Notes: generated by a model not told the origin, from the letters alone. DNA of 64,000 nucleotides from an uncultured Dorea sp. (GCA_900543415.1 UQRE01000009.1:5136-69135), one strand, 5' to 3'. Positions 17,029-26,236 are shown, numbered from the stretch's first letter. Numbers and translations are program-made.

Positions 17029-17057
17029 ATTATAACCCATTTACATGGATTTTACAA
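17029..17057 (-). promoter_or_regulatory. Promoter of the 6S RNA
   Basis: TTGTAA (17052-17057) and a perfect TATAAT (17029-17034) lie 17 bases apart on the minus strand, just past the pckA stop. No terminator was seen between pckA and this promoter, so pckA transcripts may read into the 6S unit. Confidence 0.7.
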
Positions 17058-17068
17058 CCCATATCTTC

Positions 17069-18673
17069 TTACAGTTCCGGACCTGCTGAAACAAGTGCTT
17101 TACCTGCTTCGTTTCCTTCATATTTTGCAAAGTTCTTGATAAATCTTCCGGCAAGATCTTTCGCTTTTTCTTCCCACTCAGAAGCATCTGCATAAGTATC
17201 GCGTGGGTCAAGAATTGCAGGATCAACACCCGGAAGCTCTGTTGGAACTTCGAAGTTGAAGTATGGAATCTTCTTTGTAGGAGCGTCTTTGATGTCTCCG
17301 TTTAAGATTGCATCAATAATTCCACGAGTATCTTTGATAGAGATACGTTTTCCTGTTCCGTTCCATCCTGTATTTACAAGATATGCTTTTGCTCCGTTTG
17401 CTTCCATTCTCTTCACAAGCTCTTCTGCATATTTTGTAGGATGCAGTTCAAGGAATGCCTGTCCGAAACAAGCTGAGAATGTTGGTGTCGGCTCTGTGAT
17501 TCCACGCTCTGTACCAGCAAGTTTTGCTGTAAATCCAGACAGGAAGTAGTATTCTGTCTGTTCCGGTGTCAATACAGATACCGGTGGAAGTACTCCGAAT
17601 GCGTCTGCTGACAGGAAGATTACATTCTTAGCTGCCGGTGCTGCAGATACCGGACGTACAATTTTCTCAATGTGGTTAATCGGATAAGATACACGTGTGT
17701 TCTCTGTCACGCTCTTATCGTTGAAATCAATCTTTCCTTCTGCGTCCAAAGTAACGTTTTCAAGAAGAGCATCACGTTTGATCGCATTGTAAATGTCTGG
17801 CTCAGAATCTTTATCTAAGTTAATAACCTTTGCGTAACATCCACCTTCAAAGTTAAAGATACCGTTGTCATCCCATCCATGCTCATCATCACCGATCAGA
17901 AGACGCTTAGGATCTGTAGAAAGTGTTGTCTTACCTGTTCCGGAAAGTCCGAAGAAAATTGCTGTGTTCTCACCATTCATATCTGTATTTGCAGAACAGT
18001 GCATGGAAGCAATTCCTTTTAATGGAAGGTAGTAGTTCATCATAGAGAACATACCTTTCTTCATCTCTCCACCGTACCATGTGTTCAAGATAACCTGCTC
18101 ACGGCTTGTAATGTTAAACATTGCTGCTGTCTCAGAATTTAATCCTAATTCTTTATAGTTTTCAACTTTTGCTTTAGATGCATTGTATACAACGAAATCC
18201 GGCTCGAAATTCTCAAGTTCTTCTGCTGTAGGCTTAATAAACATATTTGTTACGAAATGTGCCTGCCAAGCAACTTCCATAATGAAACGGATTGCCATAC
18301 GAGTATCCGCATTTGCACCGCAGAATGCATCTACTACAAACAATCTCTTACCAGAAAGCTCTTTCAATGCAATCTCTTTACATGTATCCCATGCTTCCTG
18401 AGTTGCCGGATGGTTATCATTCTTATATTCATCAGAAGTCCACCATACAGTGTCTTTGGAATTTTCATCCATCACGATGAATTTGTCTTTTGGAGAACGA
18501 CCAGTGTAAATACCTGTCATTACATTTACTGCTCCAAGTTCACTAACCTGACCTTTTTCAAAACCTTCTAATTCTGGTTTTGTCTCTTCTTCAAATAACA
18601 CATCATAAGAAGGATTGTACACGATCTCTGTTGTTCCAGTAATACCATACTTGCTTAAGTCGATTTTTGCCAT
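17069..18673 (-). CDS. pckA: Phosphoenolpyruvate carboxykinase (ATP)
   Basis: The 534-residue enzyme interconverts oxaloacetate plus ATP with phosphoenolpyruvate, ADP and CO2. In anaerobes it often runs in the CO2-fixing, ATP-forming direction toward oxaloacetate. Signatures include GIYTGRSPKDKFIV (about 52-66), the PEPCK motif near MHCSANTDMNG, and the kinase-1a P-loop GLSGTGKTTLSTD (about 245-257). A GDDEHGWDDNGIFNFEGGCY stretch carrying metal and nucleotide residues comes next. Length fits the bacterial ATP-type family. It has its own strong promoter and no operon partners; 6S RNA lies downstream. Confidence 0.97.
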   Translation of the reverse strand: MAKIDLSKYGITGTTEIVYNPSYDVLFEEETKPELEGFEKGQVSELGAVNVMTGIYTGRSPKDKFIVMDENSKDTVWWTSDEYKNDNHPATQEAWDTCKEIALKELSGKRLFVVDAFCGANADTRMAIRFIMEVAWQAHFVTNMFIKPTAEELENFEPDFVVYNASKAKVENYKELGLNSETAAMFNITSREQVILNTWYGGEMKKGMFSMMNYYLPLKGIASMHCSANTDMNGENTAIFFGLSGTGKTTLSTDPKRLLIGDDEHGWDDNGIFNFEGGCYAKVINLDKDSEPDIYNAIKRDALLENVTLDAEGKIDFNDKSVTENTRVSYPINHIEKIVRPVSAAPAAKNVIFLSADAFGVLPPVSVLTPEQTEYYFLSGFTAKLAGTERGITEPTPTFSACFGQAFLELHPTKYAEELVKRMEANGAKAYLVNTGWNGTGKRISIKDTRGIIDAILNGDIKDAPTKKIPYFNFEVPTELPGVDPAILDPRDTYADASEWEEKAKDLAGRFIKNFAKYEGNEAGKALVSAGPEL

Positions 18674-18752
18674 CTTCCATTAACCTCTTTTCTTTCATTT
18701 TCAGCGTTGTCATCACTGCCTGTAGCTTAACTCTAATAACAACATTTGTCTT

Positions 18753-18781
18753 ATTATCTCACTACTTTCGGAAAAAGTCAA
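18753..18781 (-). promoter_or_regulatory. Promoter of pckA
   Basis: TTGACT (18776-18781) and GATAAT (18753-18758) lie 17 bases apart on the minus strand, giving a 5' leader of roughly 70 bases before the pckA ATG. Confidence 0.75.
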
Positions 18782-18868
18782 GAGTTTAACAATCTTTTCT
18801 CGAAAGTTTATATTTTTTATTATTCATTTATCTTTGCAATTTTCGGATATATTGTTTCAAAAATTCAA

Positions 18869-18904
18869 TAAAATGCAAGATTCTTTTTTGAATCCTGCAT
18901 TTTC
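18869..18904 (-). terminator. Rho-independent terminator after thrC
   Basis: A stem of about 13 pairs (18890-18903 with 18870-18883, AAATGCAGGATTC pairing with GAATCTTGCATTT) encloses a six-base loop. It is followed on the minus strand by a T-rich tail, about 17 bases past the thrC stop. Confidence 0.75.
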
Positions 18905-18919
18905 GTCATTCAATGTCAA

Positions 18920-20401
18920 TTATAATATTTTTTCTACTGTCTCTTTCATATGATCCGCATCACACTCCATACGGTGAAGTACTTTTGCATCTAAAATATC
19001 TTTCACGGCTTGTGGCATCGCCACACCGGAAACTTCCTGTAACCTTTCGAGAAGGCTTAACTCATCATATGATTCCCACTTTTTGTCAATGGATGTCATA
19101 ACGTTTTTTACAAACTTATACGGGCTTGCCGTAGAAGCAATGAGACATTTTTTCCCGTTGTCCTGCTCTTTCTTCCACATCTTGCATACATAGGATGCAA
19201 CTGCTGTATGCGTATCCAACACATAGCCTGTATCCTCATATACATTTTTTATCTCCTGGGAAGTCTGCATCTCATCCGCATATCCACCTGCAAAATCTGC
19301 AAGCTTTACCTTCATCTCATCAGTGATCTCATACCGTCCATCAGTTTTCAGAGCTTCCATCAACTTCCGTGTACACTCAGAATCTTCACCGGTGATCAAA
19401 TAGATCAGTCGTTCCAGATTGCTTGAAATCAAAATATCCATAGAAGGTGAGGTTGTCAACACAAATGCACGATTCTTATCATATACACCTGTCTTGAAGA
19501 AATCAAAGAGCACTCTGTTCTCGTTCGAAGCACAGATTAGCTTAGCGATAGGTACTCCCATCTGTTTTGCGTAATACGCTGCCAGAATATTTCCAAAATT
19601 ACCTGTAGGTACAGTAACATTGATCTCTTCTCCATCTTCAATCTCACCATATACCAACAGCTTCGCATAAGCATAAACATAATAAACCACTTGAGGTACA
19701 AGGCGTCCGATATTGATTGAATTTGCAGAGGACAACTGAAATCCTTTTTCATTTAACACTTCCGCAAATGCCTCATCCTCGAATAATGCTTTTACACCGC
19801 TTTGCGCATCATCAAAATTACCATGGAGGGCAGCCACATCTACATTACTTCCCTTCTGCGTGATCATCTGAAGCTTCTGCACTTCGCTGACTCCGTCTTT
19901 CGGATAAAATACAATAATTCTCGTCCCTTCCACATCTGCAAAACCTGCCATTGCAGCCTTACCTGTATCTCCCGATGTGGCAGTCAGGATCACGATTTCA
20001 TTTTCCACGTGATGTTTCTTCGCAGATGTTGTTAAAAGATGAGGCAAAATGGATAGCGCCATATCTTTAAATGCGATCGTTGCTCCATGGAACAATTCCA
20101 GATAATATGCGTCTCCCGCTTTCACAATAGGCGCGATCTCCTCGGTATCAAACTTACTGTCATATGCTTTCCTGATACAATCTTTTAATTCTTCTTCCGA
20201 AAAATCCGTCAAGAACTGTTTCATAACTGTATAAGCGGTTTCCTGATATGTCATCTTACTCAACGCTTCCATTGACACGTCAAGCTTTGGTATTTGTTCC
20301 GGTACAAACAAACCTCCGTCCGGTGCAAGACCGGTCAGGATCGCCTCCGATGCAGTCACACGCAAATCAGAATTTCTTGTACTTTTGTAATGTAGATTCA
20401 T
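18920..20401 (-). CDS. thrC: Threonine synthase
   Basis: The 493-residue PLP enzyme converts O-phosphohomoserine to threonine. The opening MNLHYKSTRNSDLRVTASEAILTG (shown as its family pattern LRV-AI-GLAPDGGLFVP) is typical of the longer, type 2 enzymes. The PLP lysine lies in FHGATIAFKDMALS (about Lys 112), and the phosphate-binding TATSGDTGKAAMAGF loop is at about 140-155. GNFGNILAAYYAKQMGVP follows. It is the last gene of a run leuC-leuD-NhaC-thrC, 21 bases after the antiporter gene, and ends at a terminator. Confidence 0.96.
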   Translation of the reverse strand: MNLHYKSTRNSDLRVTASEAILTGLAPDGGLFVPEQIPKLDVSMEALSKMTYQETAYTVMKQFLTDFSEEELKDCIRKAYDSKFDTEEIAPIVKAGDAYYLELFHGATIAFKDMALSILPHLLTTSAKKHHVENEIVILTATSGDTGKAAMAGFADVEGTRIIVFYPKDGVSEVQKLQMITQKGSNVDVAALHGNFDDAQSGVKALFEDEAFAEVLNEKGFQLSSANSINIGRLVPQVVYYVYAYAKLLVYGEIEDGEEINVTVPTGNFGNILAAYYAKQMGVPIAKLICASNENRVLFDFFKTGVYDKNRAFVLTTSPSMDILISSNLERLIYLITGEDSECTRKLMEALKTDGRYEITDEMKVKLADFAGGYADEMQTSQEIKNVYEDTGYVLDTHTAVASYVCKMWKKEQDNGKKCLIASTASPYKFVKNVMTSIDKKWESYDELSLLERLQEVSGVAMPQAVKDILDAKVLHRMECDADHMKETVEKIL

Positions 20402-20422
20402 GTTTTTCTCACCCTTCTATAA

Positions 20423-21700
20423 TTAATTTGCTTTTCTGAACAGGATGAACAGCACTGCACTTACTGCCATCAAAATCGGATAAAACAGATATGGCATAAT
20501 TGCAAATGGAGTCAGTCCCGTCAGACTTGCCGCTGATAAAAGCTGTGCTCCGTAAGGAATCATTCCCTGTCCTACCGACGTAAAAATATCAAGCAGGGAA
20601 GCAGATCTTCTTGAAGAAATGTCAAATTCTTCACTGATTTCCTTAGCGATCGGTCCTGCCATAACAATTGCCACCGTATTATTCGCTGTACACATATCCA
20701 CAAGCAGAGACAAACCGGCAATTCCAATCTCTCCGCCTTTTTGTCCTTTGATGCTCTTCTTGATCAAGTTCAGAATAAATTGAATACCCCCAAACTCTTT
20801 AACCAATGACACAATACATGCCACTACAATCGAGATGACTGTAATATCATACATTCCTGTCACACCTTCACCTACAGCGGCAAACATATCACCTACTGCA
20901 AGACTTCCGGTTGCCACTCCGACAATCAGTGAAATCACTGTTCCGCTGATCAGCACCAGAAATACATTAATACCAATCAATGCTCCTACCAATACCAATA
21001 CATAAGGAACTACGCGCCAGATATTGTAAGTCAGTTCTTCGGCTAATTTAAAATTACCGTTCCTCGTAATAAAGAAAAATAACACGATTGTAACAATTGC
21101 CGCCGGAAGTACAATAAAAAAGTTCTCCCTGAATTTATCTTTCATCTCACATCCCTGTGTTTTTACCGCTGCAATCGTAGTATCTGAGATCATAGACAGA
21201 TTATCACCAAACATCGCACCGCACACAACGGCACCGATACAAACCGCTAATGAAAATCCCGTCTTTTCACTGATTCCTACTGCAATCGGAGCAAGCGCTG
21301 CAATCGTCCCCATAGATGTTCCCATAGATACAGAAATAAAACAGCCGATGATAAACAGACCCACGACAGCTACCTTAGCCGGAAGAATCGATAAGCCCAA
21401 ATTAACGGTACTCTCCACACCGCCCGCTGCTGTAACTGCTCCTGAAAATGCTCCTGCGCACAGGAAGATCAAGCTCATAGTAATGATATTTTCATTTCCA
21501 ACTCCTTTAGAAATAATAGAAATCTTCTCATCAAAGCTCAATCCTCTGTTCTGGCAGAATGCCACAAACAAAGCGATCAGAAATGCCACAATCGCCGGCA
21601 TTGCATAGAAATCTCCTGTTATCACTCCTGACCCTAAAAAGATCACCAAAAACACACCGATTGGCAGCAAGGCTGCCGCGTTACTCTTCTCGTTTCCCAT
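20423..21700 (-). CDS. Na+/H+ antiporter NhaC-family transporter
   Basis: The 425-residue protein has about eleven membrane segments. Family signs are VSMGTSMGTIAALAPIAVGISEK (about 130-150), then CGAMFGDNLSMISDTTIAA (about 180-198) and the late SVGQGMIPYGAQLLSAA. Members of the NhaC/ion-transporter superfamily exchange Na+ for H+, or in some clostridia move amino acids or organic acids in exchange. Its place between leuD and thrC, with gaps of 35 and 21 bases, makes an amino-acid-linked substrate worth considering. The sequence alone does not tell. Confidence 0.88.
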   Translation of the reverse strand: MGNEKSNAAALLPIGVFLVIFLGSGVITGDFYAMPAIVAFLIALFVAFCQNRGLSFDEKISIISKGVGNENIITMSLIFLCAGAFSGAVTAAGGVESTVNLGLSILPAKVAVVGLFIIGCFISVSMGTSMGTIAALAPIAVGISEKTGFSLAVCIGAVVCGAMFGDNLSMISDTTIAAVKTQGCEMKDKFRENFFIVLPAAIVTIVLFFFITRNGNFKLAEELTYNIWRVVPYVLVLVGALIGINVFLVLISGTVISLIVGVATGSLAVGDMFAAVGEGVTGMYDITVISIVVACIVSLVKEFGGIQFILNLIKKSIKGQKGGEIGIAGLSLLVDMCTANNTVAIVMAGPIAKEISEEFDISSRRSASLLDIFTSVGQGMIPYGAQLLSAASLTGLTPFAIMPYLFYPILMAVSAVLFILFRKAN

Positions 21701-21735
21701 CCCAATATCCTCTCTTACCTTTTACTTGTTACTTA

Positions 21736-22230
21736 TTATTGATTCTTTTTTCCATTTGTATAGTTTACCAGACCGCCTGCCTGAATCAACTTCTGCATAA
21801 ACTCAGGAAATGCCTGTCCCTGAAACTCTGTCCCCTTTGTCCGGTTATAAATCTTTCCACTATCGAAATCGACTTCTACTTCATCTCCTGCCTCAATGCC
21901 TTTTGCCGCTTCCGGGCATTCAATGATCGGAAGCCCGATATTGATCGCATTGCGGTAGAAGATTCTTGCAAAAGTCTCTGCGATCACGCAGCTAATCCCT
22001 GCAGTCTTAAGACACAGCGGTGCATGTTCTCTGGAAGAACCACATCCAAAGTTCTTATTCGCAACGATCAGATCTCCCGGTTTTACCTTTTCTGCAAATT
22101 CAGGATCAATGTCTACCATTGCATGACTGGCAAGCTCTTTCGCATCAAAAGAATTCAAATATCTTGCCGGAATAATCACATCAGTATCTACGTTATCACC
22201 ATATTTAAATACATGTCCTAAAGCTCTCAT
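21736..22230 (-). CDS. leuD: 3-isopropylmalate dehydratase small subunit
   Basis: The 164-residue small subunit of isopropylmalate isomerase, of the short archaeal/clostridial type. Visible are GDNVDTDVIIPARYLNSFD (about 12-30), NFGCGSSREHAPLCLK (about 60-75, with the substrate-contacting SSREHA) and NAINIGLPIIECPEAA. It shares one base with the leuC stop, so the two subunits are translationally coupled. Homoaconitase small chains look similar, but the pairing with leuC and the leucine/threonine gene context favour leucine synthesis. Confidence 0.92.
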   Translation of the reverse strand: MRALGHVFKYGDNVDTDVIIPARYLNSFDAKELASHAMVDIDPEFAEKVKPGDLIVANKNFGCGSSREHAPLCLKTAGISCVIAETFARIFYRNAINIGLPIIECPEAAKGIEAGDEVEVDFDSGKIYNRTKGTEFQGQAFPEFMQKLIQAGGLVNYTNGKKNQ

Positions 22231-23504
22231 TATCTGTCACCTACTTTCTCAGGATTTGCAATATATCCTGCAATCGCACTTGCAGCTGCCACTTCCGGAG
22301 ACGCAAGATAAATCAGCGAATCCACATGTCCCATTCTTCCGACAAAGTTGCGGTTGGTCGTTGATACACATTTCTCTCCTGCCGCCATGACACCCATATG
22401 TCCGCCCATGCAAGGACCGCAGCTTGGGGTGTTGACCGCGCATCCGGCATCAACAAAGATATCCATCAGCCCTTCCTGAATACACTGCTTATAGATTTTC
22501 TGAGTAGCCGGAACAACCATAACCCGCACATCTTCATGGACCGTATGTCCTTTTAAGATTGCCGCTGCCTTTCTCATATCTGAAATTCTTCCATTTGTAC
22601 AAGAGCCTATCACCACCTGATCGATCTTGATCGGCTCCATGGCTTCAATCTCATCAATTGTCTTCGCATTTCCCGGAAGGTGCGGGAATGCAACTGTCGG
22701 ACGAACTTCAGACAGATCGATCTCCACAACCTCGTCATAGAGCGCATCTTCATCCGCTTCGTACACTTTGTAAGACTTCTTCGTATGCTCTTTCAAATAT
22801 GCCTCGGTCAATTCGTCTACCGGGAAGATACCATTCTTCGCTCCTGCCTCGATAGCCATATTTGCCATCGTAAAGCGGTCATCCATCGTAAGATTTGCAA
22901 TTCCCTCTCCGGTAAATTCCATAGATTTATAAAGAGCTCCGTCTACACCGATCTTGCCGATAATATGTATGATCACGTCTTTGCCGCTGACATATGGAGA
23001 CAGTGCTCCCTTCAACACAAATTTAATCGCACTTGGAACCTTGAACCATAATTCTCCTGTCGCCATTCCTGTAGCAATGTCTGTTGTGCCGACACCTGTG
23101 GAAAATGCGCCCAGTGCGCCATACGTACATGTATGCGAATCCGCTCCGATAATACACTCTCCGGCAGCAACCACGCCTGCTTCCGGCAGGATTGCATGCT
23201 CTACACCGGATTTTCCCTGTTCAAAATACCATGATAACCCTTGTTCTTTCGCAAATTCACGAATTGCCTTCGAATTCTCAGCCGATTTAATATCCTTGTT
23301 GGGTGTGAAATGATCCGGCACAAACACCACTTTATCTTTATCAAATACCGTATCTGACATCTGCTTTAAAATCGGCAGCGCCATCGGTCCGGTAATATCA
23401 TTTGCCATAACCACATCCAGCTTCGCTTCAATCAATTGTCCTGCTTCTACCTGATCAAGCCCTGCATGAGCAGCCAATATTTTCTGCGTCATTGTCATTC
23501 CCAT
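22230..23504 (-). CDS. leuC: 3-isopropylmalate dehydratase large subunit
   Basis: The 424-residue large subunit carries the 4Fe-4S cluster that isomerises 2-isopropylmalate to 3-isopropylmalate. Cluster cysteines are in GSCTNGRISDMRKA (about 300) and NTPSCGPCMGGHMG (about 358-370). It belongs to the short (about 420-residue) type seen in clostridia and archaea. Two starts are possible: a GTG at 23507 and the ATG at 23504. I prefer the ATG because AGGAGG lies eight bases before it. The gene begins only 20 bases after the stop of a surface adhesin gene, with no terminator and no T-box leader in between, which is unusual for leucine genes. Confidence 0.94.
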   Translation of the reverse strand: MGMTMTQKILAAHAGLDQVEAGQLIEAKLDVVMANDITGPMALPILKQMSDTVFDKDKVVFVPDHFTPNKDIKSAENSKAIREFAKEQGLSWYFEQGKSGVEHAILPEAGVVAAGECIIGADSHTCTYGALGAFSTGVGTTDIATGMATGELWFKVPSAIKFVLKGALSPYVSGKDVIIHIIGKIGVDGALYKSMEFTGEGIANLTMDDRFTMANMAIEAGAKNGIFPVDELTEAYLKEHTKKSYKVYEADEDALYDEVVEIDLSEVRPTVAFPHLPGNAKTIDEIEAMEPIKIDQVVIGSCTNGRISDMRKAAAILKGHTVHEDVRVMVVPATQKIYKQCIQEGLMDIFVDAGCAVNTPSCGPCMGGHMGVMAAGEKCVSTTNRNFVGRMGHVDSLIYLASPEVAAASAIAGYIANPEKVGDR

Positions 23505-23524
23505 CACGACAACCTCCTGTTCTC

Positions 23525-25051
23525 TTACTTAGTCTTACGTGATATTCTACCACAGATAAATAATACAGTGCAAGAAAGAATAGAAATTACAATAAGAACC
23601 ATCAAGTTCCCTTCATCTCCGGTCTTTACCGGAGCGGTTTTTTCCACTTTTCGTGTAATTTCTTCCGGTTCCTCCGGCACAGGCAGTTCCGGCTCTTTCG
23701 GCTCTTCCGGTTCCTCTGGTTCTTTTGGCGGTTCTTCCTTCGGCTTTTCCGGCTCTTCCACTTCAACCTTTTCCTCATCTTCTTTTTCTTCACAATTGTC
23801 ACTTCGGACGATGACATGATTATGAATTTCTTTTTCGCTCACAGATTCATCCGTGATCACAACTTGATACTCTACCGTATATTTTTCTCCTGTATGGATG
23901 CTCTGCAAAAACTCTCCCGCATGAATCGTATAAGAATTTCCTTGAACTGAAATAACTGCATCTGACACAATGCTTTGATCTTCATCTAATAGAACAATAG
24001 AATTTTTCTGAAGTTTGACCCCTTCGGTCAGAATTGTATCTGTGATCACTACATTTTTGGCAACCGCATGCTCAATCTGCTGTGTCACATCAATCGTATA
24101 AGTAATTATATCTCCCACTTGAAATTTTTTATCCGATTTATCCGCCTGCTTATCAATCTCCAATTCTCCTTCTGGTATCCATGTGATCGACAGAGCAGTC
24201 GGCGGTTCTTTGGCTTCGATAAGCTCGCCCGTTCCAAGATGTTGTCCGTCGCCTCCGGTACTTACAACCAGACTCCTCCATTTTTGCCTATTCTTTCCGT
24301 ACAGATTTCCCGTTGCCCAGCTTTTTCCATTATAATCCGCTGCATCTGCTGTAAAATATATGACATCCTCTCCAGAAACACTTACCTTCCCCGTCTTCGT
24401 TGTTCCCTTAGTCTTATTAACAAGTGATACTCCGGACGGAAGTGTAAGCTCCAGAGAGTTACTTTTATCTCCTTGACAGATCAGCTCGCCCGTTCTCTGC
24501 ACACGCTCCTCCGGTGCAAAATAGGCATTCAATTCCGTTTTAGAAAACTGCATTCCCGGGCTTGGAACATCCGGCAGACTTCGTATCTTCTCTGTACATG
24601 CAATGACAAGTTCCTGCATAGGTTTGCTTAACCCTAAAAAAGCATCACTTTTCCGGTCACATCCATCATAAATATAAGACAAAATGCAATGCGACAGACA
24701 ATATGCCTGATCCGCTTTCTTCCAAGCTTCCGGAAAAGCCGGTTTTATATATGTTTCATAACCCGGTCCATTATATAAGTAATAAAGGGCTTTACTGATC
24801 AGACTTCCGTCATCCAGAAGCTCTGCCTGAAATGTTCCGTCATGAGGAGAAGATTTCTTCGGTTCCAGACAGTAGCCAAGCTTACCATTTATGTAATAAT
24901 AAAATGTAGAATACCCTTCATAAAACACTTCTTCTCCCCTCTTCAAAGACACCTCTTCTGCATGTGCCTCCTCACCGTATATACCCGCACACAAAATCAT
25001 GCAGGCGATCGCTAAAATACACTTTCCCCATAAGGAATTGCTTTTGTTCAT
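23525..25051 (-). CDS. Sortase-anchored surface protein with thioester (TQXA) domain
   Basis: The 508-residue protein has a signal peptide (about 1-31) and an N-terminal thioester domain. The reactive Cys is in GYCLEP (about 61) and the partner Gln in DQAYC (about 115), which together match the TQXA family. A Val-rich middle is followed by a DUF11/pilin-like isopeptide domain (about 295-430, EIDKQADKSDKKFQVGD start). A Pro/Glu stalk of PEEPKEP repeats follows, then a sorting signal PVKTGD, a membrane segment and a basic RKTK end. Such thioesters bind host proteins or surfaces covalently. It has its own promoter and a long leader, and runs into leuC without a terminator. Confidence 0.9.
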   Translation of the reverse strand: MNKSNSLWGKCILAIACMILCAGIYGEEAHAEEVSLKRGEEVFYEGYSTFYYYINGKLGYCLEPKKSSPHDGTFQAELLDDGSLISKALYYLYNGPGYETYIKPAFPEAWKKADQAYCLSHCILSYIYDGCDRKSDAFLGLSKPMQELVIACTEKIRSLPDVPSPGMQFSKTELNAYFAPEERVQRTGELICQGDKSNSLELTLPSGVSLVNKTKGTTKTGKVSVSGEDVIYFTADAADYNGKSWATGNLYGKNRQKWRSLVVSTGGDGQHLGTGELIEAKEPPTALSITWIPEGELEIDKQADKSDKKFQVGDIITYTIDVTQQIEHAVAKNVVITDTILTEGVKLQKNSIVLLDEDQSIVSDAVISVQGNSYTIHAGEFLQSIHTGEKYTVEYQVVITDESVSEKEIHNHVIVRSDNCEEKEDEEKVEVEEPEKPKEEPPKEPEEPEEPKEPELPVPEEPEEITRKVEKTAPVKTGDEGNLMVLIVISILSCTVLFICGRISRKTK

Positions 25052-25225
25052 ATGGTTCCTCCTTATTTTCTCTAAAATAATCCGTATCTAAAAAGTTACA
25101 AAAACACTATCCTCCTTCCCTATAAACTATTATCTCGTGTTTGGAAATTTGGGATGACATTTCCCAGTGGGGATTCCCCCTTGAATCGTTTGATAAAAAT
25201 AGAATTTCTTTCGACGAGTGTCCTT
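25052..25225 (-). promoter_or_regulatory. Long 5' leader of the thioester adhesin gene
   Basis: About 170 bases lie between the promoter and the ATG. A GGAAAT...ATTTCC dyad around 25140-25165 and a GGGGGAATCCCC stretch near 25175-25190 could fold. No T-box core, c-di-GMP aptamer consensus or leader peptide was recognised. It holds no gene. Confidence 0.35.
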
Positions 25226-25254
25226 ATCATATAGATTTTTCTCACTAATGTCAA
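25226..25254 (-). promoter_or_regulatory. Promoter of the thioester adhesin gene
   Basis: A perfect TTGACA (25249-25254) and TATGAT (25226-25231) lie 17 bases apart on the minus strand. Confidence 0.75.
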
Positions 25255-25314
25255 TACAGATTTCAAGAGTCGTAAAGATTCGGCACATATAACAAAAATC
25301 CATTCATTTTTTCG

Positions 25315-25358
25315 TCAAAAAAACAGTTCCGATAAGAACACTTTCTTACCGGAACTGT
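25315..25358 (-). terminator. Rho-independent terminator after the PHP gene
   Basis: A long stem (AACAGTTCCGGTAAGAA with TTCTTATCGGAACTGTT, 25322-25358, one G-U pair) is followed on the minus strand by a run of seven T residues. It begins six bases past the PHP stop. Confidence 0.85.
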
Positions 25359-25363
25359 TGAAA

Positions 25364-26203
25364 TCAGATCGTTCGTTTCTTTTTCATTTCCTGAAGATAC
25401 GGAATCTCGATTGGATCAATCGGATCCATTGGATTCTCCACATCTCCTTTCTTTCTTCTCTTATATCTTTTTGCCAGTTCTCCGCCTTTATTATAAAACC
25501 AGAAAGAATATGCCAGAATCTTGCTGGCTTTTCCTATTCTATCTTTCGTCGTCTTATCATAGAGCGTTCCGCCAACCTCAATCGGGACTTTTCTTCGAAT
25601 CAGAGAAATCAATTCTGTCTCACAGGTAACCCTCTCCGGAAGAATCGTATAGCCCTTCGATACACAATCAATTTTATGAGCATCACTTCCGCCAATCCCC
25701 GGCTTTTTGTACTTCTTAGCCAGCTTCATGGCACCTTCGTTAGAAGCTTCCGGCTCACATGCATTAAAAGCTTCAATAAAATCAAAGCGTTTAATAAGCT
25801 CCGGTGATTTGAAAAACCGCTTTGTGTTCGTAAAACTCATGTACTTCTCTCCACAAGGATGTGCCGGTCCTAGAATTCCTCCATTCTTATGGACAAAATC
25901 AATCAACACCGATACCGGAAGACCGCGGATCTCAAGAAGCCGCATCTTCACTCCCTCCGGCATAATGCAGATAATATGTCCCGCATCACAGGTGTCATAT
26001 TCAATTCCTTTTAAAACGACAAAATCCTCATGAACTTGTCCCTTCATTTGATACTTCCAATGTCGGTATCCCTTGTAGGTATCGTGATCTGTAATCAGCA
26101 TTCCGTCAAAACCATTTGCTTTCAGCTTAGTGATATATTCATCCAAGCTTACCTTACTATCCACCGAACCTTCTTTTACATGGCAATGCATATCCAGCTT
26201 CAT
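25364..26203 (-). CDS. PHP-domain metal-dependent phosphoesterase
   Basis: The 279-residue protein opens with the PHP motif MHCHVKEGSVDSKVSLDEYI and continues with GMLITDHDTYKGYRHWK (about 35-50), GHIICIMPEG and LGPAHPCGE (about 117). GGSDAHKIDCVSKGYT (about 172-186) follows. The His and Asp residues in these blocks bind the metals of the PHP fold. Relatives hydrolyse nucleotide monophosphates, 3',5'-nucleotide bisphosphates or histidinol phosphate; the pathway here is unknown. The last 40 residues are basic. It is monocistronic, with its own promoter and terminator. Confidence 0.9.
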   Translation of the reverse strand: MKLDMHCHVKEGSVDSKVSLDEYITKLKANGFDGMLITDHDTYKGYRHWKYQMKGQVHEDFVVLKGIEYDTCDAGHIICIMPEGVKMRLLEIRGLPVSVLIDFVHKNGGILGPAHPCGEKYMSFTNTKRFFKSPELIKRFDFIEAFNACEPEASNEGAMKLAKKYKKPGIGGSDAHKIDCVSKGYTILPERVTCETELISLIRRKVPIEVGGTLYDKTTKDRIGKASKILAYSFWFYNKGGELAKRYKRRKKGDVENPMDPIDPIEIPYLQEMKKKRTI

Positions 26204-26236
26204 AAGTAAGCCTCCTTCACTGTCTTCTTAACTATT

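Noticed and set aside
21559..22221. 220-codon plus-strand open frame opposite leuD
   Set aside because: Antisense shadow of leuD and the NhaC gene; the minus-strand proteins are clearly recognisable.
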